A DNA stretch of 64,000 bases from Mucilaginibacter sp. Its GTDB lineage: Bacteria > Bacteroidota > Bacteroidia > Sphingobacteriales > Sphingobacteriaceae. The position numbers were made by a program, and so were the translations under genes. The stretch lies in NCBI RefSeq assembly GCF_028288225.1, contig NZ_JAQBOC010000095.1, positions 1-64,000 on the forward strand, read 5' to 3'. The first letter of the stretch is position 1. Each line of letters starts with the position of its first letter. This document shows positions 8,202 through 16,973 of this stretch, one piece after another. The notes beneath the pieces are model-generated. The model worked only from the letters and a program-made list of their open reading frames with translations. It was not told the origin of the DNA and ran no database searches.

Positions 8202-8236
8202 AAAAAAGCCGTTACTTAATCGTGGAGGGCTTTTTT
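8202..8236 (+). terminator. Hairpin terminator after the SDR gene
   Basis: AAAAAAGCC (8202-8210) pairs perfectly with GGCTTTTTT (8228-8236) around a 17-nt loop and ends in a T-run. It is 145 bp after the SDR stop and could terminate either strand. Confidence 0.75.
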
Positions 8237-8374
8237 CGTGCTTTTTTTGATTTACATATTGTAAAAAATACACTAAGTAGGTTATGAAAATTTAAATTTA
8301 TTATCAAAAAAGGTCTATAATTATAAAATATTCATAAAAATTAAATTTAATAGTTACAAATGGCAACATTTTGT

Positions 8375-8382
8375 TATTTTTG
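8375..8382 (+). promoter_or_regulatory. Putative -7 box of the PepSY-like gene
   Basis: TATTTTTG matches TAnnTTTG, 25 nt before the ATG at 8408, within a very AT-rich stretch. Confidence 0.5.
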
Positions 8383-8407
8383 TTGCGGATTTAAAATTTA
8401 ACATAAC

Positions 8408-8884
8408 ATGAAAAAAATATTTTTAACTATTGCAACTGCTGCTTTGTTCAGCGTTAGCGTATTTGCTGCTGATGGCGGTAAAAAAATTGAAGGTGCTACA
8501 GTTTCTTATTCTGTACAACAGGCATTTACTGCAGATTTTGCAAATGCAACCAGTACTGTATGGACTGTAACTAAAAACTGCCAAAAAGCTGATTTCCTTA
8601 TCGATGGCGTTAAGAAAACTGCATTCTACAATTTAGCCGGTGATTTTTTAGGTACTACTCAAACTACCATTTATAAAGCTATCCCTGCTAAATCACAAAA
8701 AATGATTGCTGATAACTATAAAGGTTATACAGCTGGTGAGGTTATAGTTTACCAGGCAAACGAAGCTTTGAACAACGATATTGAAGCAACTTCATACTTT
8801 GTTGATTTAAAAAGCGCCGACCACGAAATATTGGTAAGGGTTGCAAACTCAGGAAACGTTGAGTTTTTTAAACAGGTAAAATAA
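8408..8884 (+). CDS. Small secreted PepSY-like domain protein
   Basis: 158 aa with a signal peptide (MKKIFLTIATAALFSVSVFA). The mature part contains FTADFANATSTVW, then a beta-rich section with DGVKKTAFYNLAGDFLGTT and a final EILVRVANSGNVEFFK. This pattern fits the PepSY-like (beta-lactamase-inhibitor-like) periplasmic proteins frequent in Bacteroidota, whose role is mostly unknown. It is monocistronic, with a consensus -7 box upstream and a strong hairpin terminator downstream, so it may be well expressed. Codons are A/T-rich and regular. The function is not assigned. Confidence 0.7.
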   Translation: MKKIFLTIATAALFSVSVFAADGGKKIEGATVSYSVQQAFTADFANATSTVWTVTKNCQKADFLIDGVKKTAFYNLAGDFLGTTQTTIYKAIPAKSQKMIADNYKGYTAGEVIVYQANEALNNDIEATSYFVDLKSADHEILVRVANSGNVEFFKQVK

Positions 8885-8905
8885 ATACCAAATAAAAATT
8901 GCTGT

Positions 8906-8938
8906 AAAGCCATCTGCAATTTGCAGGTGGCTTTTTTA
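8906..8938 (+). terminator. Strong hairpin terminator
   Basis: AAAGCCATCTGC (8906-8917) pairs with GCAGGTGGCTTT (8923-8934) over 12 bp with one G-T pair, followed by a T-run. It lies 22 nt after the PepSY-like gene. Confidence 0.85.
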
Positions 8939-8940
8939 TT

Positions 8941-9259
8941 TTTTAGGCACCCATTTTTTTGAATTTCATGATCTTGTTCATCAATCTAATGAACACTATT
9001 GATAAATTATCCCGGCTCATAGAGCCTTAGCTGCACCAGTTCTTCTGCCTGGATTAAATATTTTATCCTGTTGCAAATGACCTTTTTATTTAAAAAAATG
9101 CTTTAAAAGGTACAAAAATGCAATATTTTTAAAACAACTTGTGGCTATAAACCTTATTAGATAGGCACTAATTAGACGAACTATTCTCTAATTACATGAA
9201 GGTCACAAATCAATCTGTGCAAATTCATGCATTGGTGTCTTTTTAATTAATAAGTTTCT
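8941..9259. other. Non-coding gap upstream of otsAB
   Basis: About 320 AT-rich bases with no ORF of note on either strand, no strong hairpin and no convincing consensus promoter. The otsAB promoter presumably lies here. Confidence 0.5.
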
Positions 9260-11452
9260 ATGTCAAAAACAATAATAGTTTCAAACAGGTTGCCCGTTAA
9301 AATTTCAAAAACAGGTGAGGAATACATATCATCTCCAAGTGAAGGCGGATTAGCTACAGGTTTAGGATCGATCTATAAAAAAGGAAATAATAAATGGATA
9401 GGGTGGCCCGGGGTTGAAATTACCGAACAGGAAGATCAGCATATTATAACTAATCAACTGGCCGACTTAAGTTTAGTACCCGTATTTTTAGACCAGGAAG
9501 AGATCAATCAATATTATGAGGGTTTCAGTAACGAAGTTTTGTGGCCCATATTTCATTACTATACTTCAACCTATGCCGTTTATAAGGAATCAAACTGGGA
9601 CTATTATAATGCTGTAAATCAAAAATTTAAAGATGCCATTTTAGCAATTGCAGAACCCGGCGATGTTATATGGATCCACGATTACCAATTATTATTATTA
9701 CCCCAGTTAGTAAGGAAGGAGTTGCCCGATGTTTCCATTGGTTTTTTCCTTCATATCCCGTTCCCTTCACACGAAATGTTCAGACTTATACCATGGCGGT
9801 ATGAGCTGCTTGAAGGAATGTTAGGGGCCGATCTGATCGGCTTTCACACATTTGATGATGTGCGGCATTTTTTAGGTACAGCTACTCGTATATTGCCTGT
9901 AAGCTCCTCTGCCAACGTAATTACAAGCGGCGACAGATCGATAGTGGTTGAATCATTCCCGATGGGCATAGATGAAAAAAAATACGCTTCGTTACCACTT
10001 GAAAAAGCAGTAATTGAACAGATCAATTTAATAAAGGAAACTTTTAAAAACACCAAGCTTATACTATCTATAGACAGGCTTGATTATAGCAAAGGCATTC
10101 TGCAGCGTTTGCAAGCATTTGAGCAATTGCTGCAGATGTATCCGGAATATTGTGAAAAGATAACCATGCACATGATAGTTGTACCATCGCGCGATACTGT
10201 GCCTCAATATGCACACCTGCGCGATGAAATTGACAAAAAGGTAGGGAACATTAATGCTATGTACAGGAATATGGAGTGGACGCCGATTCACTACTATTAT
10301 CGTTCATTCCCAATTGAAACATTATCGGCTTTGTATTATTCGGCAGATGTTTGTTTGGTTAGCCCTATGAGGGATGGCATGAACCTGGTTAGCAAAGAGT
10401 ATGTGGCCAGCCGCATAAATGATGATGGCGTACTGATATTAAGTGAAATGGCGGGTGCCTCTAAAGAATTAATTGATGCCCTGATAGTAAACCCTAATAA
10501 TACAAATGAGGTGTGCAACGCAATTATTACCGCAATAAATATGCCTCTGAGCGAACAAAAAAGGCGGATGCAGCAAATGAGGCAGCTGGTTGCCAAATTC
10601 AACATAACACATTGGGTAAAAATATTTACTGACAGGCTAAAAGAAGTTAAACAGATGCAGCGTTCTATGCAAACCCGGCATGTAAGTTTTGCTACCGAGC
10701 AGTCAATAATAAACCGCTACCATAAAACTAAAAAACGGATCATATTTTTAGATTATGATGGTACACTGGTTGATTTTAAATCAAATATTCACCATGCATC
10801 ACCAGATAAGGAACTTTATTCGATAATTGATAGACTGGCAGAAGACCCTGCCAATATGCTTGTACTGATAAGTGGCCGTAAGCACGAAAATTTGGGCGAA
10901 TGGTTTGGAGATAAAAATGTATACCTTATTGCCGAGCATGGTTCATGGTTTAAACAACAAAACACTTCCTGGCACAAAATATCCGGCTTGTCTGACAGCT
11001 GGAAGCATGATATTTACCCGGTTTTGGAAACCTACGTCGACCGTACGCCAGGATCATTTATAGAGGAAAAAACATATTCATTGGTTTGGCATTACCGTAA
11101 TGCGCAAAAAGGGCTCGGCGAACTGCGTGCCAATGAGCTGATGAATAATTTAAAGTACCTGGCTAGTGACAAAGGACTGCAGCTTTTACCCGGCGATAAA
11201 GTGCTGGAAGTAAAAAACATAGAAATAAATAAGGGGAAAGCCGCCTTAATGCTTATTGAAAAAAACCAATATGATTTTATCATTGCCTTTGGCGATGATT
11301 ATACAGATGAGGATATTTTTAAAGCGTTACCTGATTCAGCATTGACCATTAAGGTAGGGGGAAACCTTTCGGCTGCGAAATTTTACCTGCGTAACCCGGC
11401 AGAGGTAAGGAAATTACTTATTAGCTTTACGGAAGAAGTGCCGGTACATTGA
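9260..11452 (+). CDS. otsAB: Bifunctional trehalose-6-phosphate synthase/phosphatase
   Basis: 730 aa carrying both steps of trehalose synthesis. Residues 1 to about 470 are GT20 trehalose-6-phosphate synthase: VSNRLP and SEGGLATGL at the N terminus (substrate loop), WIHDYQLLLLP, HIPFPSHEMFR, IDRLDYSKGI and SPMRDGMNLVSKEY. Residues about 490-725 are a HAD phosphatase with DYDGTLVD (Asp498 nucleophile, Asp500), LISGRKHENL, and AFGDDYTDED. The fused arrangement converts UDP-glucose and glucose-6-phosphate to free trehalose, an osmolyte and stress protectant, in the cytoplasm. It converges on a GH15 enzyme that probably acts in the same sugar circuit. Confidence 0.95.
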   Translation: MSKTIIVSNRLPVKISKTGEEYISSPSEGGLATGLGSIYKKGNNKWIGWPGVEITEQEDQHIITNQLADLSLVPVFLDQEEINQYYEGFSNEVLWPIFHYYTSTYAVYKESNWDYYNAVNQKFKDAILAIAEPGDVIWIHDYQLLLLPQLVRKELPDVSIGFFLHIPFPSHEMFRLIPWRYELLEGMLGADLIGFHTFDDVRHFLGTATRILPVSSSANVITSGDRSIVVESFPMGIDEKKYASLPLEKAVIEQINLIKETFKNTKLILSIDRLDYSKGILQRLQAFEQLLQMYPEYCEKITMHMIVVPSRDTVPQYAHLRDEIDKKVGNINAMYRNMEWTPIHYYYRSFPIETLSALYYSADVCLVSPMRDGMNLVSKEYVASRINDDGVLILSEMAGASKELIDALIVNPNNTNEVCNAIITAINMPLSEQKRRMQQMRQLVAKFNITHWVKIFTDRLKEVKQMQRSMQTRHVSFATEQSIINRYHKTKKRIIFLDYDGTLVDFKSNIHHASPDKELYSIIDRLAEDPANMLVLISGRKHENLGEWFGDKNVYLIAEHGSWFKQQNTSWHKISGLSDSWKHDIYPVLETYVDRTPGSFIEEKTYSLVWHYRNAQKGLGELRANELMNNLKYLASDKGLQLLPGDKVLEVKNIEINKGKAALMLIEKNQYDFIIAFGDDYTDEDIFKALPDSALTIKVGGNLSAAKFYLRNPAEVRKLLISFTEEVPVH

Positions 11453-11458
11453 GGAGGA

Positions 11459-11504
11459 GGTGAAAGGTGAAAATTGAATAGATATTTCACCTTTCGCCTT
11501 CACC
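11459..11504. repeat. GGTGAAA word-repeat hairpin between convergent genes
   Basis: GGTGAAAGGTGAAAAT (11459-11474) faces ATTTCACCTTTCGCC plus TTCACC (11484-11504). The tandem word and its inverse would form a hairpin with an 11-nt loop. It fills nearly the whole 56-bp spacer between otsAB and the GH15 gene and may act as a bidirectional terminator. Confidence 0.7.
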
Positions 11505-11508
11505 ATTT

Positions 11509-13293
11509 CTACAAAAATATTGGCCTGTCCAGTTTCATTGCAATACGGTATGCAGCATTCATGAGGCCTACATGGCTATAAGCCTGCGGGAAATTACCCC
11601 ATTGGCTGCCATCATTTTCGTCAACATCTTCACTGAACAGCAACAGGTGATTTGAATATTTCAGCAGGTTTTCAAACTCGCGCATTGCATCTTCAATCCG
11701 GCCAACACTGGCAAGCGCTTCAACATACCAAAATGCGCAGATAAGGAAAGTAGTTTTTGGCTTCCCAAAATCATCTTTGTATAAATACCTGTAAAATAAT
11801 CCATTAGTAGCTTTTAGCTCTTTCTCTAATGCAATTAGATGATCTTTTGCACGGTCAGACGCGGGATCCAGGTAATTCATCATTATTAGTTGTAGCGTAC
11901 TTGCGTCAAGGTTTGAGCTGCCTGCCGAATTGGTGTAAACCTTTCTAACTGGGTCATAACAGCTTTCAATATGTTCTGCAGCACGTTTTTTTAGTTTTAG
12001 AGCTTTGTCAACAAGTTCCTTATTGTCTATCGTCCTTGCCATCTTTTCGGCCGCAGAAGCGCCGGCCCATTGAAACAAATTACTGTAGCAATGAATGTTA
12101 GCCGTATTACGAAACTCCCAGATCCCGGCATCCTTTTCATCAATAGTACGTTCAATTTTACTCAATAAAAACTCTATCCATCTGATAGAGTCTTTCCTTT
12201 CAGAAAAAATAAAACGATGATCTGTATATAATGGCAGCATTGATATCATTACCTGCCCATAAATATCATTTTGAATATGTTCATAAGCCTGGTTACCAAT
12301 ACGCACCGGTTGATTTCCCATATAACCTTCAAGGTCATCTAATACAACTTCAATTAAATCCTTTTTACACGTAATACCATATAGTGGCTGGTAACGATCA
12401 TTCTCATTAAATGAGATATCGGTAACATAGTTAAAATATTTCTCCATTTCTTCAAAATGACCAATGTGGTTAAGTGAGGTTAATACATAATACGTATCCC
12501 GCAGCCAGCAATAACGGTAATCCCAATTACGTCCGCTGCCCGGTGATTCGGGCAGACTGGTGGTACTTGCCGCAATTATTGCCCCGGTATCTTCATACTG
12601 GTGGATCTTTAAGGCTAATGCCGATCTGATAACAAATGGCTGAAAATAAGTAGCTATGGATGAGTGTTTTATCCATCTTCGCCAGTACTCGATAGTTTCG
12701 CGTAAAAAACGTTCGGCAATGCTTATCAAAGCGGCTTCCAGCGGTTCGCCATAGGTAAGCACCAGGTATTTAGGCTCATTTATCACAAATGGCTGCTCGT
12801 CAAAAACATAGCTTATAGGTATGTTTGTTGTTAGCCGCATATTCTCATCGCCACCCAAAAATTGGATATGATTACTGCCCCGGTTAACATGCAGCTTCGT
12901 TCGCCCATAATCAGATACCGGCTCGCATTTTACAACCACTTGCGGGGATCCCTCCAGTGCTTCAATTTTACGGATCAGCATCAGCGCTTTATAATATCGC
13001 TGGTGTTCATAAAAGCGGGGGGCAAAATCGGTTACCCGGTATTTTGCACCTTTAACCGTAGTCATTTCGGTTATAAGTACATTGGTATTCTCCAGGTAAT
13101 ATTGGTGCGATGTGTATTCGTCGGTAGGTAAAATTGAAAATGTGCCGCCCTTTTTTTTATCAAGCAATCCGCCAAAAATAAAAGTGCTGTCAAAGCGGGG
13201 CCAGCATAGCCAGTCGATATTCGTATTTTTATTTACATGCGCCAGGTAAGCGCAGTTACCAATTATTCCGGTATCATAGGTGTGTCTTTCCAT
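11509..13293 (-). CDS. Glycoside hydrolase family 15 (glucoamylase/trehalase-like)
   Basis: 594 aa. The N terminus (GIIGNCAYLAHVNKNTNIDWLCWPRFDS) is the beta-sandwich start typical of bacterial GH15 proteins, and GRNWDYRYCWLRDTYYVLTSL marks the (alpha/alpha)6 catalytic domain; later NDIYGQVM and WGNFPQAYSHVGLMNAAY are also family signatures. No signal peptide is present, so it is cytosolic. Several cytosolic members of this family are trehalases, and the gene stands tail-to-tail with otsAB. Inference: it hydrolyses trehalose, its phosphate or a short glucan. It could instead be a glucoamylase. Full length for the family. Confidence 0.85.
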   Translation of the reverse strand: MERHTYDTGIIGNCAYLAHVNKNTNIDWLCWPRFDSTFIFGGLLDKKKGGTFSILPTDEYTSHQYYLENTNVLITEMTTVKGAKYRVTDFAPRFYEHQRYYKALMLIRKIEALEGSPQVVVKCEPVSDYGRTKLHVNRGSNHIQFLGGDENMRLTTNIPISYVFDEQPFVINEPKYLVLTYGEPLEAALISIAERFLRETIEYWRRWIKHSSIATYFQPFVIRSALALKIHQYEDTGAIIAASTTSLPESPGSGRNWDYRYCWLRDTYYVLTSLNHIGHFEEMEKYFNYVTDISFNENDRYQPLYGITCKKDLIEVVLDDLEGYMGNQPVRIGNQAYEHIQNDIYGQVMISMLPLYTDHRFIFSERKDSIRWIEFLLSKIERTIDEKDAGIWEFRNTANIHCYSNLFQWAGASAAEKMARTIDNKELVDKALKLKKRAAEHIESCYDPVRKVYTNSAGSSNLDASTLQLIMMNYLDPASDRAKDHLIALEKELKATNGLFYRYLYKDDFGKPKTTFLICAFWYVEALASVGRIEDAMREFENLLKYSNHLLLFSEDVDENDGSQWGNFPQAYSHVGLMNAAYRIAMKLDRPIFL

Positions 13294-13347
13294 TTATCAA
13301 TAGTTTATTGAGCTTTAGCTACAACAGTTTTTTATATAATAAGTTTA

Positions 13348-13469
13348 AGTTGATTGGGTTTATTAGGTCTGATTGAGTTTAAATTGTTGCAAAGTTTGTA
13401 AATGATAGCCAGTTCTTTGAAATCTATCGACCTTTCGGACCTTTCACCAATTTAATTAACCAATCAACT
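13348..13469. repeat. AGTTGATTGG inverted word repeat
   Basis: AGTTGATTGG (13348-13357) recurs inverted as CCAATCAACT (13460-13469). Between them are related words (GTCTGATTGAG) and a doublet GACCTTTCGGACCTTTC. It fills the spacer ahead of the peroxiredoxin gene and shares words with the spacers at 8062 and 44056. Confidence 0.55.
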
Positions 13470-13546
13470 AATAATGTCTACGTAATTGATAGAATATTTT
13501 TTCAAACTATTATTGATTAATCAAACAATCACCTACCTTAGTATAT

Positions 13547-13574
13547 TATTTTTTGATAAATATTTTTTGATAAA
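13547..13574 (+). repeat. Perfect 14-bp tandem duplication in the peroxiredoxin leader
   Basis: TATTTTTTGATAAA occurs twice with no gap (13547-13560, 13561-13574), ending 15 nt before the peroxiredoxin ATG. Each copy contains a TATTTTTTG resembling, with one extra T, the -7 box. Confidence 0.8.
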
Positions 13575-13589
13575 TAAACATTTAATACT

Positions 13590-14225
13590 ATGAGTTTACA
13601 ACTGGGAGATTTAGCTCCAAACTTTAAGGCAAACACGTCGCAGGGTGAAATTGATTTTTATGAATATCTTGGCGACAGCTGGGGAGTGCTTTTTTCGCAC
13701 CCGGCAGATTATACACCTGTATGTACTACCGAATTAGGCAAAACGGCTTCACTAAAAAGTGAATTTGATAAACGTAATGTTAAAGTAGTAGCATTAAGTG
13801 TTGATTCGGTTGAATCGCACAAAGGCTGGATAAATGATATCAATGAAACACAGGGTGTTGAGGTAAATTTCCCGATAATAGGGGATGAGAACCGCGAAAT
13901 TGCGCTGGCTTATGACATGATCCACCCAAATGCCTCATTAACAGCTACTGTGCGATCATTATTCGTTATTGCCCCTGATAAAACAATAAAACTTATTATT
14001 ACTTATCCTGCATCTACGGGCAGAAACTTTCAGGAAATTTTAAGGGTGATAGATTCACTGCAATTGACAGCAAATTACGGCGTGGCAACCCCTGCCGACT
14101 GGAAGGATGGTGAAGATGTTGTGGTAGTGCCTGCAATTAAAACAGAAGACATTCCGGCAAAATTTCCGAAAGGTTTTACACAGGTTAAACCCTATTTAAG
14201 GTTAACTCCGCAACCAAATAAATAA
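13590..14225 (+). CDS. 1-Cys peroxiredoxin (Prx6 type)
   Basis: 211 aa. The peroxidatic cysteine is Cys45 in HPADYTPVCTTELG, followed by the Prx6-type Arg region (TVRSLFVIAPDKT) and long C-terminal dimerisation arm (FPKGFTQVKPYLRLTPQPNK). No second cysteine is present, so this is a 1-Cys enzyme needing an external thiol to be recycled. It reduces H2O2 and organic or lipid peroxides in the cytosol. Its leader carries a perfect 14-bp tandem duplication. No OxyR-like regulator gene is adjacent. The 3' side runs into the leader of a cold-shock gene. Confidence 0.93.
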   Translation: MSLQLGDLAPNFKANTSQGEIDFYEYLGDSWGVLFSHPADYTPVCTTELGKTASLKSEFDKRNVKVVALSVDSVESHKGWINDINETQGVEVNFPIIGDENREIALAYDMIHPNASLTATVRSLFVIAPDKTIKLIITYPASTGRNFQEILRVIDSLQLTANYGVATPADWKDGEDVVVVPAIKTEDIPAKFPKGFTQVKPYLRLTPQPNK

Positions 14226-14230
14226 TTTTA

Positions 14231-14258
14231 TTTGGTTATTAATAATTTTATATATTTG
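14231..14258 (+). promoter_or_regulatory. Putative promoter of the cold-shock gene
   Basis: TTTG (14231-14234) and TATATTTG (14251-14258) fit the -33/-7 pattern with a 16-nt spacer. A start near 14265 would give a leader of about 100 nt before the ATG at 14369. Confidence 0.55.
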
Positions 14259-14368
14259 AACAGATTGGTTTTTCTGTATCCTTCTGATAATAAATACCAT
14301 TTTATTCAGTTTGGGTCTGGTTTTTTAATCTCTAACACAATTTTTTAATACAACAATTATAATTATTT

Positions 14369-14566
14369 ATGAAAACTGGAAAAGTAAAATGGTTTAACAC
14401 ACAAAAAGGTTATGGTTTTATTGTTACCGACGATGGTAAAGATCTTTTTGTACACTTTAAGGATGTACAAGGCGGCGTAAACGCCATTAAAGATAACGAT
14501 AGCGTTACTTACGAAGTGGAAGAAGGTAGAAAAGGATTACAGGCAGTAAATGTAAAAAAAGCATAA
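14369..14566 (+). CDS. Cold-shock domain protein (CspA family)
   Basis: 65 aa, a single cold-shock domain binding single-stranded RNA/DNA. GKVKWFNTQKGYGFI contains RNP1 (KGYGFI) and DLFVHF is RNP2. Length and start are standard. A leader of about 100 nt is inferred from the upstream promoter boxes; long structured leaders control cspA mRNA stability and translation in other bacteria, but I cannot show temperature control here. A hairpin terminator follows 20 nt after the stop. It acts as an RNA chaperone in the cytoplasm. Confidence 0.95.
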   Translation: MKTGKVKWFNTQKGYGFIVTDDGKDLFVHFKDVQGGVNAIKDNDSVTYEVEEGRKGLQAVNVKKA

Positions 14567-14585
14567 TTACGGAACACATGTTTCA

Positions 14586-14615
14586 AAAGCCTCTGCTCCA
14601 CAGGGGTTTTTTTTT
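14586..14615 (+). terminator. Terminator of the cold-shock gene
   Basis: AAAGCCTCTG (14586-14595) pairs with CAGGGGTTTT (14601-14610) around a 5-nt loop, with two wobble pairs, and runs into nine T residues. Confidence 0.8.
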
Positions 14616-14676
14616 GCTTAATTTTTAAGAAATTATTAATAATTCTGCTACTTTAGCCACCAATTTATCGCAAACT

Positions 14677-15909
14677 ATGACCGATACCACTTCTGCAAAA
14701 GCCAAAAGAAATATTATTTTTTTAGTGCTTGTAGCCTCCCTGGGTTACTTTGTTGACATTTATGATCTGCTTGTTTTTTTAATAGTAAGACTTAAAAGTC
14801 TTAAAGATATCGGGATAAATGACAAGGACATGCTTGCCAAAGGGCAATTGATAATTAATGTGCAAATGGCCGGCTTATTACTAGGCGGTATAGTATGGGG
14901 CATTATAGGTGATAAATTAGGCCGGATTAAAGTTCTTTTTGGTTCTATTTTATTATACTCAGTAGCAAACTTTGCCAATGGTTTTGTTCATGATGTAAAC
15001 ACTTATGCAATTATTCGCTTTATAGCCGGATTAGGCCTTGCCGGCGAGTTGGGCGCCGGAATTACCCTGGTTAGCGAAACTTTGAGCAAGGAAAACAGAG
15101 GGTATGGCACGATGATAGTTGCTGTAATTGGTTTATTAGGAACCACGGCCGCTTTTTTTGCCGCAAAATTTGGCTGGCGCAATGCATATTTTATAGGTGG
15201 GGGACTAGGCATAGTTTTACTTTTATTAAGAATAGGCACCTTTGAATCCGGTATGTATAAAAACATCGAGCAAACCAAGATATCAAAAGGTAATTTTTTT
15301 ATACTTTTTAACAATTGGGAACGGTTTAAAAAATATTTGTTTTGCATACTTATAGGCGCCCCTTTATGGTATGTAGTTGGAGTTTTTATTGGCTTTTGTG
15401 ACCAATTTGGTAAAGCATTGGGCGCTAAGGCACTGTTAAGTCCGGCAGATGGGGTGTTTTATAGCTACATAGGTATTGCAATAGGTGATATTTTTGCCGG
15501 ATTACTTGCACAAGTCACTAAATCCAGGAAATTTACCATGATGGTTTTCCTGATTTTATCAGTAATTAGTGTAACATTTTACTTAAGTGCCACAGGAATT
15601 ACTTCAGAGCAATTTAAATGGCTTGCATTCTTTATGGGATGTTCTGTGGGCTATTGGGCTACGTTTGTTACTATCGCCTCAGAGCAGTTTGGCACTAATA
15701 TCCGCTCAACAGTAACTACTACAGTTCCAAATTTTGTTCGGGGTTCATTAATACCAATCACACTCGGCTTTAATGCATTAGTAACTCATAACGGTATCCT
15801 CAAAAGCGGCTACATTATGATGGGCATATTAACAATTATTGCCCTATTCGCGCTAAGTCAATTAAAGGAAACGTTTGGTAAGGACCTGAATTATTTGGAG
15901 ATAAATTAA
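14677..15909 (+). CDS. Major facilitator superfamily transporter
   Basis: 410 aa with about 12 hydrophobic segments. The loop 2-3 signature GDKLGRIKVL and FIAGLGLAGELGAGITLVSE in helix 4-5 place it in the MFS, nearest in look to the metabolite:H+ symporter/sugar-porter branch. The start LGYFVDIYDLLVF carries the membrane aspartates seen in ShiA/ProP-like carriers. Substrate cannot be assigned. It is single and on the same strand as hemF, 98 bp upstream of it, so independent transcription is likely. Inner membrane. Confidence 0.85.
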   Translation: MTDTTSAKAKRNIIFLVLVASLGYFVDIYDLLVFLIVRLKSLKDIGINDKDMLAKGQLIINVQMAGLLLGGIVWGIIGDKLGRIKVLFGSILLYSVANFANGFVHDVNTYAIIRFIAGLGLAGELGAGITLVSETLSKENRGYGTMIVAVIGLLGTTAAFFAAKFGWRNAYFIGGGLGIVLLLLRIGTFESGMYKNIEQTKISKGNFFILFNNWERFKKYLFCILIGAPLWYVVGVFIGFCDQFGKALGAKALLSPADGVFYSYIGIAIGDIFAGLLAQVTKSRKFTMMVFLILSVISVTFYLSATGITSEQFKWLAFFMGCSVGYWATFVTIASEQFGTNIRSTVTTTVPNFVRGSLIPITLGFNALVTHNGILKSGYIMMGILTIIALFALSQLKETFGKDLNYLEIN

Positions 15910-15994
15910 AAAGGTTACAGAGGTTACCATCGTTATAGGGTATTTAGATTATTCCTTTAGTTTAGGCCAGGTAAGTTTTTCCAACTTTTACAAT

Positions 15995-16002
15995 TAAATT
16001 TG
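15995..16002 (+). promoter_or_regulatory. Putative -7 box directly before hemF
   Basis: TAAATTTG matches TAnnTTTG and ends 5 nt before the hemF ATG, so transcription would start at or next to the start codon. Confidence 0.45.
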
Positions 16003-16007
16003 CCCTG

Positions 16008-16922
16008 ATGATTAGCAAAGAACAAATAGCTGCTGAATACCAGCTGATACAGGATGAAATTTGCGCAGCACTTGAGCAATGTGACGGATTAGCGCATTTT
16101 GAAGAAGAAAAATGGGAGCGGGAAGGAGGTGGAGGCGGCCGCACCCGGATTATTCAAAATGGAAAGATCTTTGAAAAAGGTGGAGTGAATTTTTCTGCAG
16201 TGCATGGCCAATTGCCGCATACCATGAAAAAGGCTCTAAATGTTGACCAGGACGATTTTTTTGCAACCGGCGTATCAATAGTGATCCATCCTAATCATCC
16301 TATGGTGCCCATCATCCATATGAATATCCGTTATTTTGAGATGCCATCGTCTTTTGGCGATGATCATGAGCCGGTAAGATGGTTTGGCGGTGGAATAGAC
16401 CTTACACCTCATTATGTTATTGATTGGGATGCACAATATTTTCACGCTTATTTAAAATCGGTTTGCGATAGGTTTAACCATAATTTTTATCATCGGTTTA
16501 AAACCTGGGCCGATGACTATTTTTTTATCAAACACCGTAATGAAACCCGTGGAGTAGGGGGCATTTTTTACGACCGCTTAACAGCAAGCGACGAATTTAC
16601 CTGGGAAACTATTTTTGAGTTTTCAAAAACCCTGGGGCGTTCATTTATCCCGATATATACCGAGTTGGTTAAACGTAACCGCGATACCACGTTTACCGAA
16701 CAGCAGCAGCTTTGGCAATACCAGCGACGCAGCCGGTACGCCGAATTTAACCTGGTATATGACGCAGGCACTAAATTTGGGCTGGAAACAAATGGCCGGA
16801 TAGAATCTATACTGATGAGCCTGCCGCCAACTGCAAAATGGGTTTACAATTACCAGCCGGAGCCTGGCAGCGAAGAAGAAAGAACTTTATCATTGTTAAA
16901 AAAAGGCATTAATTGGGTTTGA
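16008..16922 (+). CDS. hemF: Oxygen-dependent coproporphyrinogen III oxidase
   Basis: 304 aa. HemF decarboxylates coproporphyrinogen III to protoporphyrinogen IX with O2 in heme synthesis. Diagnostic stretches are EREGGGGGRTRI near residue 42, FEKGGVNFSAVHG, HPNHPMVPIIHMNIRYFE, and WFGGGIDLTPHY. GGIFYDRL and FGLETNGRIESILMSLPP complete the family pattern. Length is standard. Its presence shows an organism able to live aerobically, in line with the peroxiredoxin nearby. It is not in a heme operon. A -7 box abuts the start codon, so its mRNA may have little or no leader. Confidence 0.96.
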   Translation: MISKEQIAAEYQLIQDEICAALEQCDGLAHFEEEKWEREGGGGGRTRIIQNGKIFEKGGVNFSAVHGQLPHTMKKALNVDQDDFFATGVSIVIHPNHPMVPIIHMNIRYFEMPSSFGDDHEPVRWFGGGIDLTPHYVIDWDAQYFHAYLKSVCDRFNHNFYHRFKTWADDYFFIKHRNETRGVGGIFYDRLTASDEFTWETIFEFSKTLGRSFIPIYTELVKRNRDTTFTEQQQLWQYQRRSRYAEFNLVYDAGTKFGLETNGRIESILMSLPPTAKWVYNYQPEPGSEEERTLSLLKKGINWV

Positions 16923-16973
16923 TAGTCATCAGGCATTTGCAATATGTACCCCTAATTTGGGTTATATCTAAAT

